From contig OX387607.1 of NCBI GenBank assembly GCA_947568835.1, positions 13,655,701-13,719,700 on the forward strand: DNA of 64,000 nucleotides, written 5' to 3'. The stretch's first letter is position 1; every line of letters starts with the position of its first letter. Below the pieces are notes generated by a model, which was not told where the DNA came from, searched no databases, and saw nothing but the letters and a program-made list of their open reading frames with translations. Source of the DNA: Protonemura montana (lineage: Eukaryota > Arthropoda > Insecta > Plecoptera > Nemouridae). This document shows, in pieces, positions 1-10,279 of the stretch. Position numbers and translations under genes: made by a program.

Positions 1-3000
1 TCGAAATGAAAATACTATCAAACAAATAACAAAATGAATACGTATTGGGAATGGCTGAAACCAAAGTCGCTACTGTAACGCAGGGTTATTATTATCATTT
101 TATTACCCGGTCATCTGCATTCCATGAAAGGCTAGACCAAAGAGGCTAGACTTTCTACCCTAGACGGTCTTTGCTCTCTAGTGTCTAGACTCTGGGTAGA
201 CGTGTTTATGTTTGAAATAGGTCACGTGTTCATCGCACTGGTGGGGTGGTCTCGTTAGTAACCTTGAAGCCAGCTGAAAGCAGTCTATGATTGCTGCTAT
301 CACACAAGATACTCAGTCTCATTACCAGTCTGTCTTTTGGCATGGTTGTCTCGCCGTTAGACAGGGAGCGGGAAGTTGAATTCGGATCTCTGGATGACTT
401 GTTCGGGATAACTTCTTCACTTCGATATTGGAGTAAAACATTGTTGATTTTGTGTTGAAATTTCAGTTGTAATCGTAATTCGTAATTCCTTTAGTTATGG
501 TTTCATTCAATTGGGTCCGCGAGTTATGCTCAAAAACGTTGCGTTCACAGTTCGCGATTTTGCCAAAGGGTGGCGCGCGGTGCCAGATTTCAAAGCCATG
601 AAGATCATCACTGCGCAAGGTTTGTCAGTCTTTCATTATTATCATTATTCATCATCAATTGTCATTGTAAATTTCATCAGTTTTAAGCAGTGGGTTTAAA
701 ACAATGCTCCTGAAAAGAAAAGAAAAAATATATTTTCATGGTTTTTTACGGGATCTATGGTAGTGGGGGTGGTGACGGCGACGGGGGATATTAAATTTTT
801 ACATACATAATTATAACGGTCTAGTTGATCATGATAAAAAATGAAACCTCGACTTCCGTGATTAAACAGGATCGTCTATATAACCACGAAAATAGTCTCC
901 TCACAGTTTGAAAATTATATTTTGTTTAATATCTTTCTTACTAAAGCACTGAAATACATAAACTGAAATAATGCTCATCTTCTATTATTAGGAACACTAA
1001 AAACCTCTCAAGAATGTGTGCCTCAATTGGTTAACAACTTAACACCCGCGACAGGTGGAGATCGTGGTTCGAGTCCCCGACTGGGCACCAATAATCGAGA
1101 GGTTATTAGAGATCCTAGAAACAAATTACTCTGTCCATTGCAAATATTTGCAATTGTAATAGTACTTTACAACTTACGTTCTATTTGACGGCTCATATGT
1201 AAGGTAAACCTATAAAACATTAAATGAAAAGGATGCAAAGGTGGAATAACCATTTGGTAAAGTAACATAAATATTTTTATCTATAGAATCATTTATTCGG
1301 AAATTCACATAAATACACCTAAAATTACTTGTAATAAGTACATTATTTATCAGTGAATTTTGGTAGTCACGAGCTGCCGAATGAACCATTTTTATACAGA
1401 ATAACTAGTAGAATTTCCCTAAATAAATAGGCCTGCAAAATGTATATAACTATCTATATTTATATAGAGAGAGATTTGTCAGATGGGTTTGTTCATTTGA
1501 AGAAATATTTAAGTACACAATATCAACACTATGATAAGATTCCGATGAGCTATGAGATGGAATATTTACGATCGAATTCCGGCTCCTGAGATACAACATC
1601 GATCTTTGACCTGACTTGCTCCCCCTGGGATCACTAAGTTATATTAGGTAATACTTGGTGCACCTAATACTAGCCGCGCCTGGACTCGTCAAAAGTTCCA
1701 CTCGAAAAATATGGCATTCCTGGGTTGGTTGGATTTCGAACCAGTACACAGGTTATAAGGTTCTGAGCACTTAAACATAATATTAAATTTAATGTGTCTA
1801 TACTTCGTACTCTACGGTTCTGATAAACTAGTTTCCAATGACATGAGTACCGAATGGGTTTGTTATGTTATTTTATGTTATGCTATCATTCCAAGGACTT
1901 AACAATGGTCATTTGACCCAAATCCAGACCTTTTTGATGGCTTTACACAACAATATCGGGAGATCTGATAGATATTGTTGTCTTATTGATCGACTTTTGA
2001 TGTGCACATTTCGAGTATGGCCAAAACGGCTACCGTATTGGTGCAATCGTAAATAATTGTGGTATCAATGTTTGCTGTGAGTTTGATTGAATTGTCATGC
2101 ATTTTAAAGAGGCTAGCACATCAAAGCACGTGGCAGGCCATATGCTCGATCTACTGTCGAGAAACCAACCTAACCAGCAATGGGTTGAAATATTTTTCCA
2201 GTGGACCGTTTCACATTCGTTTTATGTACACGTTTATAAATTATTAATTGGAACTTGAAAACTAATTTCTCCACACTTCTGGTAATAGTTTTGTACATGC
2301 GTAACAATTTAAATGTATACGTAAGTCTTATCAGATATATATATAAAATAAAAAACAATTACCTACATATTTTTCTTAATAATAATAAATACATTAATTA
2401 TATGCGATCTTTCAATTGAATTATAATTAAGAATTACTTTTGATCTGTGATCTACGATCGTCTATGCAATCAAATGCATATTGCACATTAAAATTGGTAG
2501 TTTTTTTTTTTAGTTTTAAAACATAACCACACTTTTACCGTAATACATTCGATGTTCTGTGACCGTTGTGAAATTTGCAATACACACTGACGTTGTATTG
2601 CGACATTCCTGAAGGTTTTGTTGATTTTTTTTTCATTTTTAAGAAAACAAAATGCAAATTTATTCGGTTGTACATCAAAACAATTTAGGCTTTCTCTCTT
2701 CTAGTCAGTCAACGTTGATAAAAATCCTGAATTACTTGATCAAATCGAGGAAAATATAGTTAAGTACGGACCAACTCGGTAAGAATTAGGCGTGCCAAGA
2801 AACTAGGCGATTGCACGTTTGCTCATAAAATTTAACTGCACATTGCCGTGCAATTGAAAATGTTGCACAACTTCCATGTAGCACAACACAAATTGCAGAG
2901 CGAGCGAATGCAGGACCCGATAAGTTATAATTAAAATGCATCCCGTCACATCCGAGCTGTCTACATACATTTATAGTACTGTGACCACAACCTTGCCACT

Positions 3001-3031
3001 AACATCCAAAAGAAAAAAAACGAGATCAAAG
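1..3031. other. Vsx 3' flank, no gene seen
   Basis: No coding region is supported here. Short ORFs lack recognisable domains or coherent codon use. The stretch holds one tRNA-like foldback repeat (about 940-1150) and A+T-rich sequence. Part of 2400-3031 may be Vsx 3' untranslated sequence. Confidence 0.6.
940..1150 (+). repeat. Foldback element with tRNA-like core, copy 1
   Basis: The core at about 1016-1089 has a tRNA-like layout: D-arm-like CTCAATTGGTTA, then ACACCCGCGACAGGTGGAG, then a T-arm-like GGTTCGAGTCCC, and it ends GGGCACCA. It is flanked by inverted segments (CTCTCAAGAATG on the left, TAATCGAGAGG on the right), and the right flank ends with a TTGCAAATATTTGCAA palindrome. Copies sharing this core and these flanks occur near 19.1, 29.05, 43.55 and 59.3 kb. 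It is a repeat, not a working tRNA gene: the anticodon loop lacks the usual T33 and the stems have mismatches. Confidence 0.7.
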
Positions 3032-3037
3032 TTTATT
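3032..3037 (-). promoter_or_regulatory. Candidate polyadenylation signal for Vsx
   Basis: On the minus strand the hexamer AATAAA occurs here, about 140 bases after the Vsx stop codon. Another AATAAA lies at 2659-2664. Either could end the transcript. The hexamer is frequent by chance in A+T-rich DNA, so this is only a candidate. Confidence 0.3.
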
Positions 3038-3175
3038 TTGAACATTATTTTTCCATAATAAAATATTTCATACCTTAAAACGCACACCGTTCGGTTCCGC
3101 AATGCGCGTGATTCTTCCAAAAAGATACACGCATCGGAATCTTTGGCAATAAACGCACAAACGCACAACACACAT

Positions 3176-3711
3176 CTAATACGAGCGTTCAAATTTGACG
3201 AACTGTTCCGGTTTTGCACCACCGCCTTTCGCCGCAAAGTTTGTCGGTGAACTAGTCACCATCGCTCCCCGCTCTTCGGGTAGGTGTGGATGGTGGTGAA
3301 TGTCGTTGGCGTTAGCGTCGCAGCTTCTCCGGTTCACCAACATTATGGCGTCGGCGCTCAAACTCAAGATCTTCGCGCTGTGCTCTTGCGCTTTGGCGCG
3401 TAGACACGCGATGCTGTTGTTCCTGAACTCTTCAGGGTCGGAGGGTGCGTGCGCGAGTAGGCTTTGGTGCGTGTGGTGTTCGATTTGTTGTTGTAGTTCT
3501 TGGAGGCGAAGTTGTTGATGGTGCAACTCTTTGTTGTTGTTCTCGGCCGAGGTCTGGTTGAGCGGTTGTTGGGTGTTTACAGATGAGTTGTTGGTAGAGT
3601 TGTCACTCTTGTCGGTCATCATTGAGGAGGTTTCTTGTTGATCTTCTTTGTCCGAACTGCACGTGTCGTCTTTCAATTGATCGGCTGCTTCTATTGATTT
3701 TCGATGCATGC
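3176..3711 (-). CDS. Vsx: Vsx homeobox gene, terminal coding exon with OAR motif
   Basis: This last coding exon starts at acceptor CAG (rc of 3712-3714) with GC completing a Gly codon, then MHRKSIEAADQLKDD, the family's usual continuation of the CVC domain. Residues about 12-60 are rich in Ser, Asn, Asp and Gln and likely disordered. A Gln/His-rich stretch (LQELQQQIEHHTH) follows. The OAR motif, FRNNSIACLRAKAQEHSAKI, lies at about residues 95-114 of this exon; the usual form has Ala where this has Cys. The reading ends FVKFERSY with stop TAG at 3178-3176. The exon gives 177 residues plus the split Gly. OAR motifs are short C-terminal regulatory segments of paired-like factors. The start of exon is fixed by phase with 5616-5793. 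The Met at its beginning is internal to the protein, not a start. Confidence 0.95.
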
Positions 3712-3844
3712 CTGCAACAGAAATATCGGCAAGGTTTAGCCCAGGGCTTTTCAGGGACCAAAAGCGAAAATTAAATAGGAGAAAGTCGCCGGAATGTTAC
3801 TGAAAAGTCCACCAGTTTTATCATTTTAATTCAGACTGATTTTT

Positions 3845-4231
3845 AGGTTTTTTTTACAACAGGCCCTTTGGCACTGGTCTTATGACGTTGATGTATTTAT
3901 GTATGATGATGATGAGGATGATGAAGAACCTTACATGGCATATACGCGAGGAGAAAACCCGATACCAGCATGTAGCCTCTTTCTAAGGGGGCCACCGGCT
4001 CGAAGTCCCTTCCGAAGGACGGTACAACTCGAGCAACAGGATTCCTTCACAAATCCATGCTGTACGTTGGCTAGCAAGGCGAGTGAAGTTGCTATACTAG
4101 CTTTTATCTTTCCAACCTATCTCCCGAGCAGAACTGATCATATCACCCATTTAATACCTGAATCAGCGCAGTGTTGCTTAACTTCGATAACCTTACAAGA
4201 ACCGATGTTTCCGTCACGCCAAACCACTCGG
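3845..4231 (-). repeat. 5S-rRNA-derived SINE, near full-length copy, minus strand
   Basis: Read on the minus strand from 4231 it begins with a 5S rRNA-like head: ACATCGGTTCTTG, TATCGAAGTTAAGCAACA, CAGGTATTAAATGGGTGA. These parallel the 5S ACACCGGTTCTCG, GAAGTTAAGCAAC (box A region) and GGATGGGTGACC (box C). A body follows with GTACCGTCCTTCGGAAGGGA and a tail of ATCATCCTCATCATC and GACCAGTGCC, ending in an A-rich run. The same order is found at 8311-8765, so this is one SINE family of the 5S (SINE3) type. It lies in the last Vsx intron in the sense orientation. Box C is decayed, so transcription is unlikely. Confidence 0.85.
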
Positions 4232-5405
4232 TCATTTAAATTAATTTTCCTTCGCAAAAATCGTTGGAATTCTTTAAGGAAACGAGCAGCTTCGCTATTG
4301 CTGTCATAATTCGACTCAAACTACAGATTCCACTGCCGCAGGTATGGAACAAAACACAAAAATTCTACTCGCTTATTTCAATTTAATTGCGCCTCGTTAG
4401 AGCCGCCCAAAGAACACCGTGAATAATAACACGTTAATGCGCAATTAAAATTTCCCTCGCGCATCCCTCGCGGAATCTAGATGACACACATGGCTCCGGT
4501 TTCTCTTCACGAAAGACTTGTCTCATTTGCACGTTAATTATAAATAGTCGAGTGCCCATTTTCACATAAGCTTGTTTTCTTGAAAGTTCTCCAGGAACCC
4601 GTGTTTAATACCAAATCAGTCTTTGCAACACAATTACCCGTGCAACAACTGGGTAAAGTCGGGCATGGCGATCTATAAATGTGCATTGCACGTTGCCGTA
4701 CAGGGGGAGTGAACGCCAGTGGAACCAGTGTACATAAGTGCCCTTTTGGGGGATGAGGAAGGGGTGCTGGGCGGCCATTAGCGCCCTGCCATGACGACAT
4801 ATTTGTGGTCTGAAAACCTCCCCCCCAGACTAGATCTACGAGCTTGGTCCTACGCTAGCTTGTATAGGGGACCGCGGGGGCGAATCGCTAACTCGGGGTG
4901 CAGCACATATAGCTTGTTGTAATGTCGGGTTCGCGCCGCGTTTTTGGGTGTAATTTGTCAGGGAAAAATGCAAACCAATGCTGCGTAGGTGTGTAATTAA
5001 TTGGCGTTGGTGTGGGGTTTAATCCGATTGCGATGGTGGGTGGCCCGTGTACAGCGTCGGCATGGAATTTACATTTTGGTAATTAGAAAAAAGGGGGTAG
5101 AGTAGGGGTGGGCGTGGTGGCGATGCTGGATTTTTGGGGAAAATTTGTGGAATGGGTTTTCGCGGTTTGCTTTGTTTTGTGAAAAGAATGGTGGGTATTG
5201 TGAATATTGGAGTGTTTGCATTACGGTGGTAGATGTCGTTGAAAAGTTAGCTATTTTCAGTTGTAATCAGAGACTTTCGTAGCGGACAGGACATTTTGTG
5301 AGCACCATCTATCGGGGAAGGCGCTGAATTCGGGGACGAATTGATGACTTCACTTGACCGCTCATGGGATAAGAAGAATCAAAACTGATAATTGTTTGAA
5401 GTGCC
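4232..5405. other. Vsx last-intron sequence, no gene seen
   Basis: Unique-looking intron sequence between the 5S SINE and the 5S-SINE tail fragment. It includes a GC-richer stretch at about 4660-4870. No coding potential or RNA gene is recognised. Confidence 0.5.
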
Positions 5406-5556
5406 TGTTTAAGTGTGCTGGCACCGGGTTTTCCTCCCTCCTCTAGGCTAGGTTAGGTTCATCATCCACTTCATCATACACTCATTCACCGACACCAATT
5501 AGATCAGTGTCCGTTGTCAAAATAGTGCGTCGTTAAAACCCACAAATCAATAGATC
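5406..5556 (+). repeat. 5S-SINE tail fragment
   Basis: This matches only the 3' half of the element at 8311-8765: GGCACCGGGTTTTCCTCC, CTAGGTTAGGTTCATCATCC, CACTCATTCACCGACACC, ATTAGATCAGTGTCC, and ending CGTCGTTAAAACCCACAAAT. The 5S head is absent. It is antisense to Vsx. Confidence 0.75.
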
Positions 5557-5560
5557 AACT

Positions 5561-5603
5561 AAGAGTTGAGATTTTGGTAAATACGGGCCTTAGTCCAAAT
5601 ACG
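5561..5603 (+). repeat. End fragment of the 92-bp-unit MITE-like family
   Basis: CAACTAAGAGTTGAGATTTT, then GGTAAATACGGGCCTTA, matches the right ends of the elements at 31486-31515, 42010-42045 and (reverse) 11930-11960. It ends about 8 bp before the intron donor bases of the Vsx CVC exon. Confidence 0.55.
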
Positions 5604-5615
5604 TGTTATTCTTAC

Positions 5616-5793
5616 CTAGCAGCCATGGGGCGACGCACTCGCTGCTATCCTTGGCACTCTTCAAAATTGTATCCGGCAAGGGCAGCGAGTGCCGTACCAT
5701 AGCGCCGTAGAGCCCGTACTCGGCCATGATAGTGCTGCGACCCCAGCACTTCTCCGTCTTGCGCCACTTGGCCCGGCGGTTCTGGAACCAAAC
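5616..5793 (-). CDS. Vsx: Vsx homeobox gene, exon with end of homeodomain and CVC domain
   Basis: This exon completes the homeodomain and encodes the CVC domain, the signature that separates Vsx/Chx10 (and Ceh-10) from other paired-like factors. The translation begins [15 protein letters not shown], with Gln50 (paired-like Q50 class) and the invariant Trp48, Phe49, Asn51 and Arg53. The CVC domain follows: [44 protein letters not shown]. The acceptor is CAG (rc of 5794-5796) and the donor GTAAG (rc of 5611-5615). The 178 bp are 59 codons plus one base, phase 1. The CVC domain is known to assist DNA binding and repression in vertebrate Vsx2. Repeat fragments (a 92-bp-family end and a 5S-SINE tail) come to within about 15 bp of its donor site. 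Confidence 0.96.
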
Positions 5794-6217
5794 CTGACCC
5801 CCGAAAGGTGGTTAAAATCTGGCTACGAACAGGCCAAATTTGACAACAAAAAAATACATAAGTAAAAACAAAACTCTGAAGTACTTCCAAGATTCAGCAT
5901 TTTCTTGCAAGGTCTGTGAAAATATCAATCTCACTAATTTGTTTGTTTGATTTGAGGTTTACCTATTTTTAGCTTGATTCATTTTCCTGTAAATAATTGG
6001 TATCTCATTTTCCATCTATGCTCGAATTTAGGGAATTCAGGTCAGATTAAACATTTTTTTGGCTGCATGCCTACTGTGGCCTGTACACTATTTTTTATTG
6101 CACTATCACTATTTGTCTTCTTGTTTCTGTTTTTAATCGGTTTATCTATTAATTTCTTCTCTAAATTCATGTAATAATCATCAAATGTGATTTCAAAGAC
6201 TAATCTGCACCCTAGTG

Positions 6218-6349
6218 ATCGTTTTTTTGTGTCATGTTACGGAATAAACAGACCGTTAACTCACGAAAACTATCTTCTGGTTGGCTGTTGCCAAGCAAAT
6301 AACAAATTAACGGACGGTTAGGTTCTTAACGGACCTCAGAAAAATCGGA
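6218..6349 (+). mobile_element. Short MITE of about 130 bp, copy 1
   Basis: The ends are imperfect inverted repeats: TCGTTTTTTTGTGTCATGTTA at the left is similar to the reverse of CTTAACGGACCTCAGAAAAA at the right. The interior shares ACCGTTAAC, TCTTCTGGTTGGCTGTTGCC and TTAACGGACGGTTAG with 42048-42176. No coding capacity; non-autonomous. Transposon superfamily not determined. Confidence 0.65.
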
Positions 6350-6363
6350 ATTGGGTGCTTTGA

Positions 6364-6413
6364 CGATTGGGCGATTGGGAGATTGGGCGATTGGGCGATT
6401 GGGCGATTGGGCG
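6364..6413 (+). repeat. 8-bp microsatellite, unit GATTGGGC, about six copies
   Basis: Six near-perfect tandem copies of GATTGGGC. It begins 15 bp after the right end of the MITE at 6218-6349. The antisense reading gives an artificial Pro/Ser/Gln ORF. Confidence 0.9.
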
Positions 6414-7569
6414 CATCGGTGATTGCTGTGGGATTGTTGTGGTGCTAATAGAGCTTCTGTCTATAGATTGGGATTGTGACACTCGAGAGCTTGTTATCGG
6501 CAAGGGAGACTGATTAGAAGCTGGCAGCGTTTCCAACCCTCCGAGAAACACGTCGCATTATTAGATAACACGGATAAAATCGAATAAAGATTATCCCTTT
6601 CAGACACACTTCACATTGGCTTGATGGAAAATTACAAAAATTTGTACAGTTTTTCCCCGTGCAAAAACGGATTTAGTGATTTTTTTTTACTTCTTCGACC
6701 AAAATATACCAATAATTACAGTGTACATTGTAATTTACAAGGTGTCTGAAAGGGTTTACCCATTAATCTCGATAATATTACCACCCACAATCTCCCCCAA
6801 CCCTTTCAACCACCTGAAAACTGGACATGACGTTATAAACGGACATAAGTGAACAAGATAAGAACAAGACATTTTCCAGTCGTTTCCTCGTAATTTTTTA
6901 GGACTAAAATATGATTGAACGCAAGAAATAAACATACGCCTTGTCGCTACTTGCACCTGCAATTTTATAAATACATTTTACCTTGATTAATGAGATGCCC
7001 TTCACAATATGAATCTCTTAAGCGTGATCCACTATCTAGTTTCTCTGTCCATATCATATATTTAATATTATTTCTCTAAAAACACAAAAAAAACATGTGC
7101 ATCGAACTTCAATGTTCCCTTCCTGAAATCCTGACGCATCCCGTAACGGACCTGCCGACAAAACCCTTTCCCTGTCCTCCCAACAGATTCCTATCCACTG
7201 AGTCACTCCAACATTAGCACGTGATGCGCATGAGCTGGCCGCCACTTTATTTATTAGTCCGCCATAATTGACTTTCCCTCCGTCGAGTTAATAAGAGGCA
7301 TCACTAATCTCCCACTGCCATTGCCAGGGGGTTTCTATCCATGGGCCACACAAAGGGAAGGTACCCCCGGCAATCGGCTGTCGCTAGAACAGCTTATTGC
7401 GTTATTGAAACGAGAACATGGCTGGCAATAAGGATGATATTACCATTAATACTTTCATTTGTTTGAGTTGTGATGAGTATTCTGTGGATTCGCGTCCATG
7501 AATGCATTGGTTAGTTGGAGTTTTGGTTCAGTATGCCACTATCTTCTGATTCTACCGTAGTATGCATGC

Positions 7570-7715
7570 ATGGTTTAACGATGTGTTAGCTTTTAGCTGC
7601 TCTATAGTACGAGTTTAACGGCTTGTTAGCTTCTAGCTGTATCAAAATATGCGTTTAACGACGTAACGTACCAAGGTTTAACGGTATGTTAGCTTCTAGT
7701 TGTACTAGGTAGCTC
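7570..7715 (+). repeat. Degenerate tandem repeat, about 40-bp unit
   Basis: GTTTAACG starts at about 7572, 7613, 7652 and 7676, three times followed by TGTTAGCTTYTAGYTG. The third unit is shortened. Confidence 0.65.
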
Positions 7716-8287
7716 TACGTGTCTGCTCACCGTGATCTATGGGCATTAAAAATGCTGATCGAATAATAATAAAATTATAAAATTATAATATTAAAGTAAA
7801 GAGATGGTTTTCAGCGGTTTGTGAGCTCAGAGTTATATTTTTAAATCCTTTTGAACCGCAAAGTTAGCCGTGTTTTTTATTTTTCAGTTCCATTGAGCGA
7901 AATTATTAACCGTGCCGTCGTTGTCGTTTTCCTTCTTTTTCCTCCTTTACAATTGTGCAAATATTTCTTGGAACTCGTTCGTTCTTGGCGGCACAAGAAC
8001 TTGCTTGTGCCGCGGGGCCGAAGAATTTCTATTGAATAATTGCGTTGTGAAGAAACGGATTCTTTGGGCGAGTAAATGTCAATATTTTTAGACTCGATTT
8101 TTAAATGTATTTTCTCGTGGTCTTCAAAATCATTCACTTGCTATCAAAAGGGTATTTGAGATTGGGTAAGAAATTCCGAAAACTAGTTTACTGTAGAAAC
8201 CAATTTTCTTTTAGAAATCTTTATTGAGTAGCGATTATTTAGTTCATCCCGATGATACATGACTAGGTTTAGTGCGGTTATTTTGAT

Positions 8288-8310
8288 AAATATATATATA
8301 TATATATATA
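8288..8310 (+). repeat. (TA)n microsatellite abutting 5S SINE
   Basis: About eleven TA dinucleotides directly precede the 5S-like head of the SINE at 8311. The repeat may have been the insertion target. Confidence 0.9.
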
Positions 8311-8765
8311 CCGAACGGTTTGCCGTGTTGGAAACACCGGTTCTCGTTAGATCACCGAAGTTAAGCAACACTGCGCTGAGTCAGGTATTGAATGGGTGAC
8401 CATTATACACATGACCAGTTCTGTTCGGGAGAGAGGTTGGAGGGATGAAAGTTAGTACAGCAACTTCATTCGCCTCGCTTATCAACCTCTCGACAGCATG
8501 GATTAGTGGAGGAATCCTGCTGTTCGAGTTGTACCGTCCTTCGGAAGGGACGTTAAGTCAGTGGTCCCCTTAGTGCTCTTCGACAGGAGTAGGCTACGTT
8601 CCGGCACCGGGTTTCCCCTCCTACCTTCTAGGCTACGTTAGGTTCATCATCATCCTCATCATCATCCACTCATTCACCGACGCCATTAGACCAGTGCCGC
8701 AGGGCCAGATGTCAAAACAGTGCGTTGTTAAACACCACAAATAATAATAATAATAATAATAATTT
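8311..8765 (+). repeat. 5S-rRNA-derived SINE, full-length copy
   Basis: The head matches insect 5S rRNA: ACACCGGTTCTCGTTAGATC, ACCGAAGTTAAGCAACACTG, CAGGTATTGAATGGGTGACC, covering the internal pol III control region (box A and box C). The body contains GTACCGTCCTTCGGAAGGGA and GGCACCGGGTTTCCCCTCC. The tail has CATCATCATCCTCATCATCA, GACCAGTGCCGCAGGGCC, and a terminal (AAT)n run at about 8742-8762. The order of 5S head, unrelated body and simple-repeat tail is that of SINE3-type elements. It lies in the large Vsx intron, antisense to the gene. Box C here is nearly intact, so this is the best preserved copy. Confidence 0.88.
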
Positions 8766-8848
8766 TATAAATATAATTAATTAATTAAATAAATCATTAA
8801 TTCATTAACTCCTTTATTAACTTCTTTGTACTATTACTGTATTACGAC

Positions 8849-9114
8849 AGCGCTAATGCCACAGATTCTAATGCTAAACTGTCTTCGCGAAAAAAACGCG
8901 TTAAAAAGGGAGAATGCTACTAGGTGGAGACACTGTCGTTTCATGCATTTGTTTATGTTTGGCACAAACATATAAATGTATCGATATGTTTAGTCATAAT
9001 TATTTAATTGCACAGATTTGTCAAAAAGAACGGCCGCAAGCGCCATCGGGCGGCACCTACCTTTACCACGTGTTGCCAACTCGTTCGCTCAGCAGAAAGT
9101 TTAAAATTCACGCT
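8849..9114 (+). mobile_element. AGCGCTAATGTT-ended MITE family, copy 1
   Basis: Starts AGCGCTAATGCC and ends near TTTAAAATTCACGCT, a degraded inverted end. The interior shares GAATGCTACTAGGTGGAG, TATCGATATGTTTAG, ACGGCCGCAAGCGCCATCGG, ACCACGTGTTGCCAAC and TTCGCTCAGCAGAAAG with the other copies. No ORF of interest. Confidence 0.75.
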
Positions 9115-9299
9115 GGCCTTCTGACCAAACCTTTAAACTCAATGCTACTAAAAACATCATAAATCCACAATCAGCCGTCTTACCTAAACTCACTCTGCAG
9201 ACGTAGAAATTAAACGATAAAGATAATTTTTGAGCAAATAAAGGGTGTTTTTACAATGCTCATCTTCACATTTTTTTTTGACACCTATCCCACAGTTAC

Positions 9300-9530
9300 A
9301 AATGTTTGCTCCCATCACCCCTTATAAAGCACCCATCGCTGCATTGTATCGCAAAGGGGCGGCGGGGGATAACGAAGGGGTGCACGTGCCCCATGGTCGA
9401 CTAGACCAGTTCGGTATTCATGAGCCAACGCAAACACGGATCAATTATTTTGGGCGAAAAACCCTCGAGGGACTCCGACCCGAGGTCCCGCGGGCAGCGT
9501 TTGGGTGCGTGAGAATTATTTGGTGACCTT
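9300..9530. other. GC-rich unique island in large Vsx intron
   Basis: A GC-rich block in A+T-rich intron (for example CGCAAAGGGGCGGCGGGGGA and CGAGGTCCCGCGGGCAGCG). A 93-codon ORF crosses it, but it has no recognisable domain. It could be a regulatory element; nothing here proves it. Confidence 0.3.
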
Positions 9531-9534
9531 TTGG

Positions 9535-10200
9535 ACTCGTTTCCCAAACGTTTTGGTGTCGTCTGGTTGACTTATTGTCTGCAAACATCTTGCACGAGGG
9601 TATCATGTGATTCACACTTGCCCATTCTCTTCCACCCCGTCATAGAAGTAATTAGATATGTCATAAATAATAAGCTACACCAGCTATTGGCAAATGTCAC
9701 TCTAAACAAGAGTTTCAACAGATTTTGAATCTAATTCAAATTGAACTCGAATATTTCAGTAACGAAATATTTTCTGCTATGAAGAACCGAATGGGCTTAT
9801 TCTTAATTGCTTGTAATACTTTTACTTTACTTTTGAAAGACATAGCTGAGGTGCTGTTAATTTTATATTATTATTTTTTTATTTTTTTTGAATAGCAGAC
9901 CCCAATTTCTATCTATAAAGTTATCTTCTTCATCTTTTTCGCCGTGTTTACTCCATCTACGTTCTCACAACTGTAGAATTCTTCTAATAACTCGCCAGCT
10001 ACAGAAGAACCAAATCTATAACAAACTATCCCAGCAAAATCCCTTTATCTCCGATTTAACAAATTCGATGATGACACAGGTCTATATGTCTTCCATCACA
10101 CAAAGCTGCCACCCCTCGACCCCCCACCCTCCCTGCACACTATCGCACCCAACTATTACACACAAATCGTTATTAAAAACACCCTCTTTCGCTCTACGGG
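9535..10200. other. Intron sequence, nothing recognised
   Basis: A+T-rich intronic sequence. The ORF crossing 9888-10295 runs through low-complexity and tandem-repeat sequence and is not supported as a gene. Confidence 0.4.
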
Positions 10201-10204
10201 GGGT

Positions 10205-10275
10205 GCGCATGCCTCGACGCAGCGTCGGGACGCCGTCGGGACGCCGTCGGGACGCCGTCGGGACGGGCATGCGCC
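10205..10275 (+). repeat. 11-bp GC-rich tandem repeat with palindromic flanks
   Basis: The unit CGCCGTCGGGA is repeated about four times at 10220-10263. It is bracketed by inverted copies of a short word: GCGCATGCC at 10205 and GGCATGCGC at 10266. The whole can fold as a hairpin. Confidence 0.8.
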
Positions 10276-10279
10276 GGTT

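Noticed and set aside
1016..1089. Possible functional tRNA gene
   Set aside because: Mismatched stems, no normal T33 in the anticodon loop, and repeated elsewhere with inverted flanks; it is a tRNA-derived repeat.
3300..3518. Plus-strand ORF within the last Vsx exon
   Set aside because: Antisense shadow of the OAR-containing coding exon.
3899..4309. 136-codon plus-strand ORF
   Set aside because: Lies antisense across the 5S-derived SINE; no protein resemblance.
8311..8430. Possible 5S rRNA gene
   Set aside because: Only the head resembles 5S rRNA, with mutations and a broken 3' stem, and it continues into a SINE body and AAT tail.
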